DNA of 64,000 nt from Halocatena marina (lineage in GTDB: Archaea; Halobacteriota; Halobacteria; Halobacteriales; Haloarculaceae). Where the stretch lies: assembly GCF_023276375.1 (NCBI RefSeq), contig NZ_JALLPK010000002.1, forward strand, positions 372,001-436,000, read 5' to 3'. Shown here piece after piece: positions 9,004 to 19,375 of the stretch; position 1 is the stretch's first letter; each line of letters opens with the position of its first letter. A program made the position numbers and the translations under genes. Below the pieces are notes generated by a model. That model searched no databases, was not told the DNA's origin, and saw only the letters and a list, made by a program, of their open reading frames with translations.

Positions 9004-9522
9004 CGGAGATGCTACTAAGCCACTCCGTAAAAACGTTTGTATATGATGCAATAGTCCTCGACTGGAAAAACCGATAGCATGCGTCCCCTTTCGAACAACG
9101 AACGATGAAGGGATACGAATTGAGTCAGTATCACCCTTCTTCGGTCGGTTATTGAAACCGATGAATACGTGATCTGTGTAACGCTGTTCTATATACGTGC
9201 AACCTATTTCTGGGTATTCAATATTCACTACCGTTGTTTACCGTAATTGTTCAAATTGGTAGTTCTACCCCTAAAATTCGAGAGATACACTGGGTTTACG
9301 ACGACTTTCAATTCATGGGTGTGTTCTCTATCAATGCACTGTGTTTTGCACGTGCCGTCCAGCATATGGAGTACTGTAATCAAAAGATCGCACCACGACG
9401 AGCGGAATGATTATTTGTTGATATCGTTCTGCACATCAGGAAAGACGATTTCTCTGATTGAAAGCCGTAAAAACACGCTACTCAGCGAGATATAAGTATG
9501 TTTGTTCGTTATGTAAACAGGA
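9004..9522. other. Intergenic region upstream of the IclR gene
   Basis: About 520 nt between the IclR gene and the end of the carbamoylase gene, both on the minus strand. It must hold the IclR promoter and the carbamoylase terminator. No gene, repeat or clear operator recognised. Confidence 0.5.
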
Positions 9523-10773
9523 TCATTCAGAGGCGAGGCGTTTCAATGCTCCGCCGAGAACTTGTGTCGCTGCAGCGCAATCTTCCCAGTCGGTCCATTC
9601 CAATGGATTGTGGGAGATTCCATCTCGTGATGGGACAAAAAGTAACCCAGCGTCTGTAACGTTTGCGACGTGCATTGTGTCGTGCGCCGCACCGGAGTGA
9701 AGCTCTCGTATCTCGATTTCCGCGGATTCTCCAGCTTCACAGAGTGCAGTTCGACAGCGATCGCTCATCGGTACAGGGGGTCGGTTCCACGGTCGGTCAA
9801 ACTCAGTAGTCACGTCACGTTCTGTTTCGATTCGGTCTAAACTCTGTTTTGCCCGGCTGACAATTTTCTCGATAGAGCTCTGCCTGATATCGCGGACGTC
9901 AAGGCTCAATTCGACGGCTCCTGGAATCACGTTTGGTGCGTTCGGTCGGACGTCAAGCTTACCGACGGTGGCGACTGCTGTGGCCGAATCCGTATCGACG
10001 CACTCTCCGGCAGCGGCTTCGATATCGAGGACGAACTCACTTCCTGCAGCCATCGCGTCCGACCGGTTCGTCATGAGTGTCGACCCTGCATGATTTGCTT
10101 CACCTGTTATTTCGATGCCACACCGAGAGAGTCCCGTGATTGTCGTCACGACGCCTGCAGAGATATCCGCCTCTGTAAGGCGTTCGCTCTGTTCGATATG
10201 AAGTTCTAACCACGCGTGCCATTCGTCGGCTGCCAGCCGACCTTCTCCAAGAAATCCGATGTCACTGAGGGCGGCTTCGAGCGAAGTGCCAGAGTCGTCT
10301 TCGAGAGAGAGCGCCGTTTCAGAATTCATCTCACCTGTAGCAACGGCCGATCCGAGCAGTCCGCCATCAAACCGTTGTCCTTCTTCTTCTGTGAAACAGA
10401 CAACTTCGACCGGACGAATTGGTTCCACATCCGCGTCCTGCATCGCCCGGACGCTCTCTAACGCCGCGTACACGCCGAGTGGTCCATCGAAAATGCCACC
10501 CTCCGGAACTGAGTCGAGATGACTCCCAGCAGCGACCGGTGCTGCAGTCGGATTGACGCTTTCAGGTGCCCATCGGCCGACGATGTTTCCCACGCAGTCG
10601 ATGCGAACAGTGAGTCCGGCATCTCGTAGCCGTTCACAAAAGTACGCTCGCGCTTTCCTGTCCGCCTCGGTTCCGGTGAGAACCGTTCGACCGTGACCCT
10701 TCTCGACTGCTACCGATCCGAACGCTGCGTTAGCTTCGATGTCTCTCTGCAGCCGGTGCTGGCTTACTTGCAT
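9523..10773 (-). CDS. M20 family N-carbamoyl-L-amino acid hydrolase / allantoate amidohydrolase-type enzyme
   Basis: A 416-residue metalloamidase starting MQVSQHRLQRDIEANAAFG. Zinc-ligand motifs of the hydantoinase/carbamoylase branch of M20 are visible: GSHLDSVPEGGIFDGPLG (His and bridging Asp), CFTEEEGQRFDGGLLGS (catalytic Glu pair), the lid domain with LHIEQSERL, and a late HSGAAHDTMH supplying His. It should cleave an N-carbamoyl group, releasing an amino acid, CO2 and ammonia. The neighbouring racemase gene fits. The ATG at 10773 is chosen over a GTG nine bases upstream. It is divergent from the ABC importer operon. Confidence 0.85.
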   Translation of the reverse strand: MQVSQHRLQRDIEANAAFGSVAVEKGHGRTVLTGTEADRKARAYFCERLRDAGLTVRIDCVGNIVGRWAPESVNPTAAPVAAGSHLDSVPEGGIFDGPLGVYAALESVRAMQDADVEPIRPVEVVCFTEEEGQRFDGGLLGSAVATGEMNSETALSLEDDSGTSLEAALSDIGFLGEGRLAADEWHAWLELHIEQSERLTEADISAGVVTTITGLSRCGIEITGEANHAGSTLMTNRSDAMAAGSEFVLDIEAAAGECVDTDSATAVATVGKLDVRPNAPNVIPGAVELSLDVRDIRQSSIEKIVSRAKQSLDRIETERDVTTEFDRPWNRPPVPMSDRCRTALCEAGESAEIEIRELHSGAAHDTMHVANVTDAGLLFVPSRDGISHNPLEWTDWEDCAAATQVLGGALKRLASE

Positions 10774-10966
10774 GCCTCTCACACATGTTGTCCAACTCTC
10801 CTATTTGATTGTTTCGCATACCGACAACGATTAAATTCTTTCATGAACTTGGTTTCGTGTCGTGTGTGACCGAACGATGTCTATTCTCGCCCATTCCTGT
10901 CTTCGTTCCCCTACGTAGAGTCGTATTCTTTCAATATCTCAGCTTTACGCCCGGGTAGTTTCAAAA

Positions 10967-10977
10967 CATTTATAACA
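10967..10977 (+). promoter_or_regulatory. Probable TATA box of the Dpp importer operon
   Basis: CATTTATAAC is centred about 27 nt before an ATG at 10999, matching the spacing of leaderless haloarchaeal promoters. This supports the ATG at 10999 as the start of the substrate-binding protein. Confidence 0.5.
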
Positions 10978-10998
10978 CATGAGTGAGTGTCCTGTTCT

Positions 10999-12627
10999 AT
11001 GACAAGCGATAGCAATCGTCGCCATATTAATAAAAATAGCGACAGGACCGCTAGAATGCAAGTCAACCGACGCACGTTCCTCACCGCGACGGCAGCCGGT
11101 GTCCCTCTCGCGCTTGCTGGTTGTCTTGGAGGAGGCGACTCGAACGACTCAGGCAACGGTACCAGTGGGAGTGGTGCGCCGAAATCCGGTGGCACCCTTC
11201 AGTGGGGAGGTGCTGTTCCCGTTCAGGGACTCGACCCGCATCTCGAGAGCGCCGCAGCAACCAATCGAGTGCTTGAGAACATCACAGAACCGCTCGTTCG
11301 GTTAGCCCCCGATTACTCATTGCAACCCCATCTTGCAAAGGATTGGTCGACTTCTGATGACAACACGAAATTGGAATTCACGCTCCAAAAAGGCGTGACG
11401 TTCCACAATGGCGACGAGATGACGTCCAAAGACGTGCTCGCAACCTACGAGCGGATCGCCAACGGCGAATATCTCGCTACCGGATTTTTTGATTTCGTCA
11501 ATTCGATGAACACCCCGGACGACCAGACGTTCGTCGTGCAGTTGTCCAAGCCGTTTGCGCCGTTCCTCTCTCGGATGTCGACCGGCGAGATGCACATTGT
11601 CCCGGAGAAACAGGCAAAACAGGAGAAGATCAACGAGCCAATCGGAACGGGACCGTACCAGTTCGAGAGTCACGAGGTGGAAACCTCGTTCACAATGACG
11701 AAGTTCGATGACTACTGGAACGCCAGCGATGAGAACGGGCCGTTCCTCGACAAAATCGTCAAGAGTGAGATAACGGATCCGAACGTGCGACTCCAGTCGT
11801 TCCGCTCGAACGAGTATGACTTCATCAACGGTATCCCACCGAAAGATGTTGAATCGCTCAAAAATGATTCAACCGTCCGCTTCGAGAAACAGTTCCCGAA
11901 GGCACTCGTCTACCTCGGACTGAACTGCAACAAGAAGCCGTTCAACAACAAACACGCTCGTCTCGCACTCGACTTCGCACTCGATAAGGAGAAAATAAGC
12001 GAGGCGGCACTGTACGGCACCGGGAAGACGACCGCAACACCCGCCACGCCTGATAGTCCGTGGGAGAATCCCGATATCAAACCACGGCAGCGGAACCTCG
12101 ATAAGGCCAAAGAACACCTAAAGAAAGCAGGGATGCCGAATGGATTTTCGGTTTCGTTCAAGATTCCACAATCGTACCCGACACAGGTACAGGGTGCGAA
12201 GGTTATCTCCGATCAAGCATCAGATGCCGGCATCAATCTCAACATCCAGAAGATAACGTGGAGCACGTGGCTCTCGGATGTGTATAGCAAGCAGAACTTC
12301 GAGGCAACGACCAGTTCGTACCTCGCGTTGACGTACCCCGACGTGTCGTTCTACAAGTTCCTCCACCCGAACGGAGCGTTCTTCTTCACCGGCTGGAAGA
12401 ACAACGAGTACAATAAGCTGGTTGAGGAGGCGCGACACATCTACGATGAGAAAAAGCGCGCCGATCTCTACCACAAGGCGACCAAAATCTTCCACGAGGA
12501 CCGCGCGGGTCACCTCCTGCTCTGGTGGCAGGCGAACCTGTACGGTGGCTCGACGAACTACAAGGGCAAGATTGGCACGGCAGACGGTTCGACGCTTCGA
12601 TTCCACGACAACTGGCTCGACTCGTAA
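10999..12627 (+). CDS. ABC transporter substrate-binding lipoprotein, family 5 (peptide/opine type)
   Basis: A 542-residue extracellular binding protein of the DppA/OppA class. A twin-arginine signal (NRRTFLTATAAG) runs into a lipobox, LAGC, so the mature protein is lipid-anchored on the cell surface. Family features include LEFTLQKGVTFHNGDEMTSKDV and the C-terminal SYLALTYPD region. It should deliver peptides, or another amide-containing ligand, to the permeases encoded next. The ATG at 10999 is favoured by the TATA box. The alternative ATG at 11056 begins directly at the signal peptide. First gene of a four-gene importer operon. Confidence 0.88.
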   Translation: MTSDSNRRHINKNSDRTARMQVNRRTFLTATAAGVPLALAGCLGGGDSNDSGNGTSGSGAPKSGGTLQWGGAVPVQGLDPHLESAAATNRVLENITEPLVRLAPDYSLQPHLAKDWSTSDDNTKLEFTLQKGVTFHNGDEMTSKDVLATYERIANGEYLATGFFDFVNSMNTPDDQTFVVQLSKPFAPFLSRMSTGEMHIVPEKQAKQEKINEPIGTGPYQFESHEVETSFTMTKFDDYWNASDENGPFLDKIVKSEITDPNVRLQSFRSNEYDFINGIPPKDVESLKNDSTVRFEKQFPKALVYLGLNCNKKPFNNKHARLALDFALDKEKISEAALYGTGKTTATPATPDSPWENPDIKPRQRNLDKAKEHLKKAGMPNGFSVSFKIPQSYPTQVQGAKVISDQASDAGINLNIQKITWSTWLSDVYSKQNFEATTSSYLALTYPDVSFYKFLHPNGAFFFTGWKNNEYNKLVEEARHIYDEKKRADLYHKATKIFHEDRAGHLLLWWQANLYGGSTNYKGKIGTADGSTLRFHDNWLDS

Positions 12628-12642
12628 TTTGGGGGGATCTCT

Positions 12643-13602
12643 ATGTCAATGTATAATTATTTATTGCGGCGGTTAGGATTCATGGTGCTAACCCTACTGT
12701 TCGTGACGTTGATCACGTTCATCGTAACGACCATTCTACCCGGAAATGTCGCGTTGCTTATTCTTGGACCAAACGCGACTGAGAAATCCATTCAGGCGCT
12801 CCAAGCGCAGATGGGCCTCGATAAACCGCTATACATCCAGTACATCGACTGGGTGGTTGGGCTCTTGCAGGGTGATTTAGGAATGTCACTTCGGTTCGAC
12901 AGACCGGTTGTGACGCTCATTGCAGAAAAGCTCCCGAAGTCGTTGTTGCTTGCCGGAGCGGCGACGTTCATCGCTGTTTTCCTTGCGCTACCGCTCGGCA
13001 TCATCGCTGCGGTAAAGCAGAACGAACTGCCCGATCTGTTCGCATCGATGTTCGGATTCATCGGAGTTTCTATCCCGATTTTCCTGTGGGGCCTCGTGTT
13101 CATCCTCGTCTTCGCGGTGTGGCTGAATCTCTTTCCGACAGGTGGGTACGTCCCACCGAGCGAAGATCCAATGGGGACGTTGAGCCATCTCGTCCTCCCG
13201 GCATCGGCGATGGGATTCGCCCTCACTGCCTATATCATGCGAATGACTCGATCGTCGATGCTCGAAGTCATGTCGGAGGAGTATATCAAGCTGGCTCGTT
13301 CTAAAGGAATGACCCAGCGAATCATCATTCTCAAGCACGCACTTCAGAACGCCATCATTCCTGTTATCACAGTTATTGCGTTTCAGTTCAGCTACGCGTT
13401 TGGTGGTGTCGTCGTTCTTGAGCAGGTGTTCTTCTGGCCGGGCATCGGCAGACTGACACTGACCGCTATCCAGAGTCGAGATATCCCGTTGTTGCAGGGC
13501 TGTATCGTCGTCGTCGCGCTGATGTACATGCTTTCGAACCTCGCAGCGGATATCCTCTACGGCTACTTTGACCCACGAATTCGCTATGGAGGTGAGGATT
13601 GA
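12643..13602 (+). CDS. ABC transporter permease, DppB type
   Basis: A 319-residue permease with six predicted helices and a large extracytoplasmic loop after helix 1, as in DppB/OppB. The conserved cytoplasmic EAA loop (about residues 205-230, EYIKLARSKGMTQRIIILKHALQNA) contacts the ATPase. It forms a heterodimer with the next gene's product. Its stop codon overlaps the next start as TGATG. Confidence 0.9.
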   Translation: MSMYNYLLRRLGFMVLTLLFVTLITFIVTTILPGNVALLILGPNATEKSIQALQAQMGLDKPLYIQYIDWVVGLLQGDLGMSLRFDRPVVTLIAEKLPKSLLLAGAATFIAVFLALPLGIIAAVKQNELPDLFASMFGFIGVSIPIFLWGLVFILVFAVWLNLFPTGGYVPPSEDPMGTLSHLVLPASAMGFALTAYIMRMTRSSMLEVMSEEYIKLARSKGMTQRIIILKHALQNAIIPVITVIAFQFSYAFGGVVVLEQVFFWPGIGRLTLTAIQSRDIPLLQGCIVVVALMYMLSNLAADILYGYFDPRIRYGGED

Positions 13603-14489
13603 TGGCAACATCGACCTCGAATTCGACAGTCACGTCCGCGCGGATTGAACGCTTCCAGCGGTTCGTACGACAGTTTAAGAACAACACCAAGGCGATGATT
13701 GGGCTCGTCATCGTGCTGTCGCTCGTTGTTGTCGCGATTCTCGCGCCGTTCATCGCTCCATACTCGATTCAACAGACGTCCATCGACGACCGGACAGAGT
13801 CACCGTCGGCCGATCATCTGTTTGGAACCGACGATCTCGGTCGCGACATCTTTAGTCGCGTCGTGATGGGGAGTCGGATTTCGTTGAAAGTCGGCTTCGG
13901 TGCGATCACTGGCGCACTCCTTATTGGGACGATCGTTGGGCTCGTCTCCGGCTACTACGGCGGGATCATCGACGAACTGCTAATGCGATTTATGGACGCC
14001 GCAATGTCCTTCCCACCGATCCTTCTCGCGTTGACGCTGATGGTCGTCCTCGGTCCTGATCTCGATAACGTCATCATCGCGCTGGCGTTTGTGTACACAC
14101 CGTACATCGCTCGCGTCGCTCGAAGTGCGACGCTGTCTGAGCAAAATGAGGCGTACGTGGAGTCAGCTATCGCCCGCGGTGAACGTAATTCACACATCAT
14201 CTTCAGCGAGATATTACCGAACTGTTCGGCCCCGCTGCTCGTGCAAGGGTCACTGAACATTGCCTTTGCAATGTTGACAGAGGCAAGTCTGTCGTTCCTC
14301 GGACTCGGTGCCCAGCCACCGACCCCTTCGTGGGGGCTGATGATCAACAACGGAAGTGGATTCATGCAGACCGCACCATGGATTATCATTTTCCCCGGTA
14401 TTGCTATCGCAGTTACCGTCATTGGGTTCAATCTGCTCGGTGATGGCCTCAGAGACGTTCTCGACCCCAAGGTGGATTCGATAGAATGA
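13602..14489 (+). CDS. ABC transporter permease, DppC type
   Basis: A 295-residue permease of the DppC/OppC type. It has a cytoplasmic N-terminal region, one helix, the signature segment HLFGTDDLGRDIFSRVVMGSRISL and an EAA loop (YVESAIARGERNSHIIFSEILPNC). The ATG at 13602 overlaps the DppB stop, and the next gene starts four bases before its own stop (ATGA), so the whole importer is translationally coupled. Confidence 0.9.
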   Translation: MATSTSNSTVTSARIERFQRFVRQFKNNTKAMIGLVIVLSLVVVAILAPFIAPYSIQQTSIDDRTESPSADHLFGTDDLGRDIFSRVVMGSRISLKVGFGAITGALLIGTIVGLVSGYYGGIIDELLMRFMDAAMSFPPILLALTLMVVLGPDLDNVIIALAFVYTPYIARVARSATLSEQNEAYVESAIARGERNSHIIFSEILPNCSAPLLVQGSLNIAFAMLTEASLSFLGLGAQPPTPSWGLMINNGSGFMQTAPWIIIFPGIAIAVTVIGFNLLGDGLRDVLDPKVDSIE

Positions 14490-16618
14490 ATGGCAATAAT
14501 ACAGACGGTGGACGACAATCTCTCCTCGAAGTTCGAAACCTTACGACGGAATTCCGCACGGAGGATGGAACGGTCGTCGCGGCTAACGACGTATCGTTCG
14601 CCCTCGATTCGGGCGAGACAATGGGATTAGTAGGCGAGAGTGGCGCAGGAAAAAGCGTCACCGCGCGTTCGCTGCTCCAACTCATTGACAGCCCTGGTGA
14701 GATCACGAGCGGCGAGGTCGTCTTCGACAACGAGGATCTGCTCGAACTATCCGAGAAGGAGATGCGGTTGGTTCGCGGAAACAAGATCGCACTCATTCCA
14801 CAGGATCCAATGTCGTCGCTCAATCCGGTGCTTACGGTCGGCGAACAGATCGTCGAGACCATCGTGCACCACCAAGACGGCGACCAATCGACGGCACGAG
14901 AGCAGGCAATTGAGGTGATGCGAGATGTCGAAATTCCGGATGCAGCGGAGCGATTCGACGACTATCCTCACGAGTTCTCTGGTGGCATGCGCCAACGCGT
15001 TCTCATCGCAATTGGTCTCTCCTGTAAACCCGATCTGATCATCGCTGACGAACCGACAACGGCGCTCGATGTAACCACTCAGGCGAAGATTCTCGATCTG
15101 CTGAACGATCTGCAAGAAGAGAAGGGGATGGCCATCCTGATGATCACACACAACCTCGGCGTTGTTGCCCAGACGTGTGATCACGTCGGAGTGATGTACG
15201 CGGGGAATCTCGTCGAAACCGCAGCACTCGACGAACTGTTCAGAAATCCGCAACATCCGTACACACGCGGGTTGATCGACTCGATTCCTCAGGCTGATGT
15301 GCAGTACGACGACCTTCCGACGCTCGACGGTTCGATGCCGGATCTCACCGATCTCCCCCAGGGATGTAACTTCGCCCCTCGCTGTGCGTACGCGACCGAG
15401 GCCTGTCGAACTGGTGGTGACCCCAAACTCACTTCAGTGTCGGAAACAACGTCGCGTGCAGCGTGTATCCACGCGGATGCCCTCGACCTCAGCCACGGAT
15501 ACAATCCGACCGATTCGGTGCACGAGAGTACACAAATCGACCGAAGCGGAGAGCCACTGTTTGCAGTAAAGAACCTTCGGAAACATTTCCCCGCAGGTGA
15601 TGGATTATTGGGTGATCTCACGCTTACACGTTCTGACGGTGGCCTTCCAACGCTCGAACGACGGGCGGTCAAAGCTGTTGATGGTATCGATTTCAACATC
15701 TACGAAGGCGAGACCGTGGGTCTCGTCGGTGAAAGCGGCTGTGGAAAGTCGACAGTCGCGCGCACTGCGCTGAACCTTCTCGATCCAACCGACGGCGAGG
15801 TGTACTTTGAAGGCGAACCGATCCACGAGATGAGTAGCACGGAGGTACGCAGTCTCCGTCGTGAGATGCAGATAATATTTCAGGATCCCCAAAGCTCGTT
15901 GAACCCACGGAAGACGGTGGGACAGATCATCGGTCGAGCAATGGAAAAACACAACATTGCGACCGGCAAAGCGAAGCAAGAACGAACGCGCGAGTTGCTG
16001 ACACGCGTCGGTCTCTCACCAGAAGCGATTCATAAGTATCCACACCAATTCTCCGGTGGCCAACAACAGCGCATTGCCATCGCGCACGCACTTGCAGTCG
16101 AACCGAAGTTCATCGTCTGTGACGAACCCGTTTCGGCGCTCGATGTCTCTGTGCAGGCACAGATACTGAATCTCCTCAACGAAATTCAGGCAGAGTACGG
16201 TCTCTCGTATCTATTCATATCGCACAACATAGGCGTCGTCCAGCACATTTGTGACCGGATCGCGGTTATGTATCTCGGGAAAATAGCTGAGTTCGGCACA
16301 GTCGAACAGATATTTTCGCCGCCGTTCCATCCCTACACAGAGAGTCTCCTTTCGGCCGTTCCACACGCCAATCCGACACGGAAGAGTGATCGGATCTTAT
16401 TGGACGGAAACGTTCCGAGTCCGCTGAACCCACCGTCTGGATGTCCGTTCCAAACCCGCTGTCCAAAGAAAATCGGTGACGTTTGTGAGGAAACTGAACC
16501 GGAACTGGAAGAGAAAGTGTCCGGCACCGACCATCACATCTCCTGTCTCCTGTCGGTCGAAGAGATGACCGAACGATCGTCATTCGTGGAGTCAGTCGAA
16601 TCGAAATCCAGCAATTGA
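14486..16618 (+). CDS. Fused DppD-DppF ABC ATPase
   Basis: A 710-residue protein carrying both ATPase halves of a peptide importer in one chain. The N-terminal half has Walker A GESGAGKS (about residues 50-57), signature FSGGMRQR and Walker [13 protein letters not shown], and ends with the oligopeptide C-terminal extension and its [14 protein letters not shown]ys motif. The C-terminal half repeats the pattern: [28 protein letters not shown] and [15 protein letters not shown]. Each Cys-rich tail may carry an iron-sulfur cluster, as proposed for some Dpp ATPases. The genes for DppD and DppF are usually separate. It overlaps the DppC gene by 4 nt. Confidence 0.92.
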   Translation: MNGNNTDGGRQSLLEVRNLTTEFRTEDGTVVAANDVSFALDSGETMGLVGESGAGKSVTARSLLQLIDSPGEITSGEVVFDNEDLLELSEKEMRLVRGNKIALIPQDPMSSLNPVLTVGEQIVETIVHHQDGDQSTAREQAIEVMRDVEIPDAAERFDDYPHEFSGGMRQRVLIAIGLSCKPDLIIADEPTTALDVTTQAKILDLLNDLQEEKGMAILMITHNLGVVAQTCDHVGVMYAGNLVETAALDELFRNPQHPYTRGLIDSIPQADVQYDDLPTLDGSMPDLTDLPQGCNFAPRCAYATEACRTGGDPKLTSVSETTSRAACIHADALDLSHGYNPTDSVHESTQIDRSGEPLFAVKNLRKHFPAGDGLLGDLTLTRSDGGLPTLERRAVKAVDGIDFNIYEGETVGLVGESGCGKSTVARTALNLLDPTDGEVYFEGEPIHEMSSTEVRSLRREMQIIFQDPQSSLNPRKTVGQIIGRAMEKHNIATGKAKQERTRELLTRVGLSPEAIHKYPHQFSGGQQQRIAIAHALAVEPKFIVCDEPVSALDVSVQAQILNLLNEIQAEYGLSYLFISHNIGVVQHICDRIAVMYLGKIAEFGTVEQIFSPPFHPYTESLLSAVPHANPTRKSDRILLDGNVPSPLNPPSGCPFQTRCPKKIGDVCEETEPELEEKVSGTDHHISCLLSVEEMTERSSFVESVESKSSN

Positions 16619-16627
16619 GACAACGGG

Positions 16628-17356
16628 TCAGTATTTCACTCCGAATTCGAGAATTTCCTCTGGATACGAACCCAACTGTCGAGCGGTTTCCTCGTGCAGA
16701 TTTCGTTCGGTCTCTCGTGCCCGTTCGTAGAGTTCTCGGAGCTCTCGAACCGGATGCTCGGCAGCATCAATTCGAAGATTGTGATATAATTTCGACTCTG
16801 GTGCGTGAACGAGCAACGCTGAACTCACTTTTCCTCGTTTGTCTCCACCTGCCTCCTGTCCCGCTTCGAGACCACTGAGTAACCGCTCAGACAGCGGACC
16901 GGTCGTTTCGGCGAACGCGTCGCTCACTGCGTCGATGACGGCATCGTCGCTGAGCATGTTTCCCGCGACCGAGTGGCTTTCTCCAGTCGTCGATCCACAC
17001 CATTCGACACAATCGTCGCCGGTGAACGTAAACTGACTACCGTCTTGGTCGACGCCGTGTAGTTGGCGGTAACTCGAATGTTCATCGCTCGCCAACACTG
17101 ATTCACACGCTGTCTCAATGTGCTTCCCGTCTGCAACCTGCGATAGGACTTTTGATCCGTGAGATGTCTTCGTAAACGATTGTGTGAGGACCGCGGCCTC
17201 GTCGCTAACGTACGGACACGTCGCTCCGACGGCGACGATCCCCGTCGCTACTGCGACACCGAACGACTCCTCGTCAGAATCGGAGGCCGCAATCGAGAAC
17301 GTCCCTGGTCGGTACCCGCGCTTCCACTCTGTCTGCGCACTTGCCTTCTTTCCCAT
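16628..17356 (-). CDS. DUF1028 family protein (Ntn-hydrolase-like)
   Basis: A 242-residue protein that I place in DUF1028 from the N-terminal pattern TFSIAASDSDEESFGVAVATGIVAVGATCPY and following AAVLTQSFTK. This family is thought to adopt an Ntn-hydrolase-like fold and is often found with amidase and peptide-transport genes, but its reaction is not established. It converges on the importer operon (9 nt between stops). Longer in-frame starts exist up to 17539, but the extra sequence is not DUF1028-like, so I prefer the ATG at 17356, which gives a near-usual family length. Confidence 0.75.
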   Translation of the reverse strand: MGKKASAQTEWKRGYRPGTFSIAASDSDEESFGVAVATGIVAVGATCPYVSDEAAVLTQSFTKTSHGSKVLSQVADGKHIETACESVLASDEHSSYRQLHGVDQDGSQFTFTGDDCVEWCGSTTGESHSVAGNMLSDDAVIDAVSDAFAETTGPLSERLLSGLEAGQEAGGDKRGKVSSALLVHAPESKLYHNLRIDAAEHPVRELRELYERARETERNLHEETARQLGSYPEEILEFGVKY

Positions 17357-17501
17357 CCGTTGAACCCACGCAGCGGTGTCTATTGTACGCGACGATGATG
17401 TTTCGTGGTTGTTGTCGTGTACGGTCAGCACATGAAGAGAACCAACGACACGAGTAGAGAGCGGAATACTTTCCCTGACAGTCCAGATGGTTTTCCTTTG
17501 A

Positions 17502-18192
17502 TTAATCACTGCGTTCCGATTTGGCGTTCGGTTCGACATCTGCGTCGATCGGCTGATCGTCTACGACCGCCCCAGAGCTTTCACCATCAGTACGCGCTCT
17601 CTGAGTCTGCTCCATCAGAATTGATTGTGTGTCTCGAACGATGTCATCATCAGCCGGCCGCACCTGTTCGTACGTCCCATCCGGCTTCATTAACCCACCT
17701 TCGCCGATTGTCTGCAAGCATGGTTTGAAGGATGAAGCGAAGCTGGTCGCGAATCACAGTGGATTCGACTGGTGCGACAGTCTCCGATCGATTGTTTAGA
17801 TTGCGCGTCATCCAATCAGCGTTGCCGATGTACCATTCGCTATCGCCGTCATTCTCAACGTAGAACATCCGAGAACGTTTGAGGAACCGGCCGACGATCG
17901 AGTGGACAGTAATATTTCAACTGATATCTTCCACTCACCGACGTAGTCGAAAGATATCCTGAACGATCAGATTTATTTCGACACCAGCCATAGACGCCCG
18001 ATACAGTTTGGCGACGATATCTGGATCTTCGGGCCCGTTTATTATTGCGATGATCCGTCCGTCTCGTCCAGCGTCTGCGCGTTCAGGTCTCATCAGGAAG
18101 ATCTTGTACTCACGGATATGAATTCCGGATTCGGAAAGCGCTGGTTTGAGTTCGTTTTCCAGACGTCTGTCTGACGTCCGAAGATCGGTCAA
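17502..18192 (-). pseudogene. ppk1: Decayed C-terminal fragment of polyphosphate kinase 1
   Basis: Three blocks in order resemble the end of Ppk1. The first is ERADAGRDGRI with NGPEDPDIVAKLYRASMAGVEI. The second is TVHSIVGRFLKRSRMFY with EWYIGNADWMTRNLNNR. The third is LMKPDGTYEQVRPADDD. The first two share one frame but are separated by two in-frame TGA codons, at 17935-17937 and 17917-17919, where the family has residues between RLRPG and the SIVGRF block. A single-base shift near 17695 separates the third block. The N-terminal two thirds of the kinase are missing. The gene cannot make an active enzyme. It sits between the DUF1028 gene and an HTH regulator. Confidence 0.8.
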
Positions 18193-18421
18193 ACTTTCTC
18201 GAGGCTCCGATTGTAAGAGAACACATCGTCGGTCTCGATACCGTAGTTAACAATTTTACTCGCGCAAAACCAGCTAACGTACAGAGCCACGTACTGAGTG
18301 GCTGGGCAGTGCTTGCCTGTGGTCTGATCACATCTTCTGGGTCCCGTTCATCAATCCTGACCATGGTGATACTGAAGAATGAGACCGGATAATAGACAGT
18401 CGATGGGAAACAAAGCGCAGT

Positions 18422-19297
18422 ATGTCCTCTGATGAGAACGATCCCGCTGACGCTTTTGCTGCACTCGGGGATCCGGTGCGTGTTGGAATACTTGAAGCGC
18501 TCGCAGAACAGGATCACACAGACACGTCTACGAGCCCTGAAGTTGGTTTCGCCGATCTCAGACGACGCGTTGGTGTCCGAGATTCTGGTCGGTTTCGGTA
18601 TCACCTCGAACAGCTCAGAGATATCTTCGTTACTCAGGCTGAGGATGGCCAATACCGGCTCACGTACGCCGGCACACAGGTGGTGACGGCTATCGTCGCT
18701 GGCGTCTACACCCAACGCGTCAGCATCGGTCCGACAGACATCGACAGCACCTGCGGACACTGCGGTACGAATGCTGTTGGGAGCTTCGAAGATGGAGTTC
18801 TTGAGGTCATCTGTGAGAAGAAGCATCCGCTCTTTTACTGGACGCTTCCGCCGAATGCCGCACGTGGGGTAACGATTAAAGAACTCATTCGTGCAGCGAC
18901 CTTCGATTTCCGGTGGACCATCGAACTGGTTCAAGCGGGTATCTGCCCGGATTGCTACGCTCCGATCGAAACAGCGGTACTTCCAACGGCTGATGACGGC
19001 TATGGACAGTCCTATCGTCTGCGTGCTCACTGTGAGGCCTGCAAGAGCACGCTTGACGGTCCGATTGGGGCCTGCCTCATGAACAACCCTACTGTAGTCT
19101 CATTCTATCAGGATCACGATCGCGCTCTCCGTGATGAATACTGGTGGGATTTGGAATTCGTTGCTGCCGACGCACCAATAGACCATCGCACCGATCCGTT
19201 TCGGCTTGATGTCTCGGTTCGTGTAGATGATGAGGTCTTGATCGCAACTATTGATGACAACGGACACGTCACGTCAACCAACATCAGGACGAAGTAG
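18422..19297 (+). CDS. Winged-helix regulator with C-terminal zinc-cluster domain
   Basis: A 291-residue protein with an ArsR-like winged helix at residues about 8-85 (FAALGDPVRVGILEALAE, then RFRYHLEQL). A C-terminal region follows with two CxxC pairs (CGHCG near 115 and CPDCYAP near 180) and a third, HCEACKS. Haloarchaea carry many such proteins with an HTH plus zinc ribbons, all uncharacterised. It is closely similar in plan to the protein at 52955-53830 in this window. No clear operon partner; the M23 peptidase gene follows 78 nt downstream and may be cotranscribed. Confidence 0.75.
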   Translation: MSSDENDPADAFAALGDPVRVGILEALAEQDHTDTSTSPEVGFADLRRRVGVRDSGRFRYHLEQLRDIFVTQAEDGQYRLTYAGTQVVTAIVAGVYTQRVSIGPTDIDSTCGHCGTNAVGSFEDGVLEVICEKKHPLFYWTLPPNAARGVTIKELIRAATFDFRWTIELVQAGICPDCYAPIETAVLPTADDGYGQSYRLRAHCEACKSTLDGPIGACLMNNPTVVSFYQDHDRALRDEYWWDLEFVAADAPIDHRTDPFRLDVSVRVDDEVLIATIDDNGHVTSTNIRTK

Positions 19298-19375
19298 GAA
19301 CGACTAATTGTCGGATTTGAAGTAGAAGATCTGTTCGCCAAACGCTTATTCTGTGATGGAACCTTGCTACAGACA

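Noticed and set aside
17917..17937. TGA codons in the ppk1 remnant as selenocysteine or recoded codons
   Set aside because: The gene also lacks its N terminus and has a frameshift, and haloarchaea do not use TGA for selenocysteine as far as I know.
18110..19030. 306-residue minus-strand frame opposite the zinc-cluster regulator
   Set aside because: Cys/Arg/Ser-rich translation without domain, and the plus-strand gene has clear motifs.
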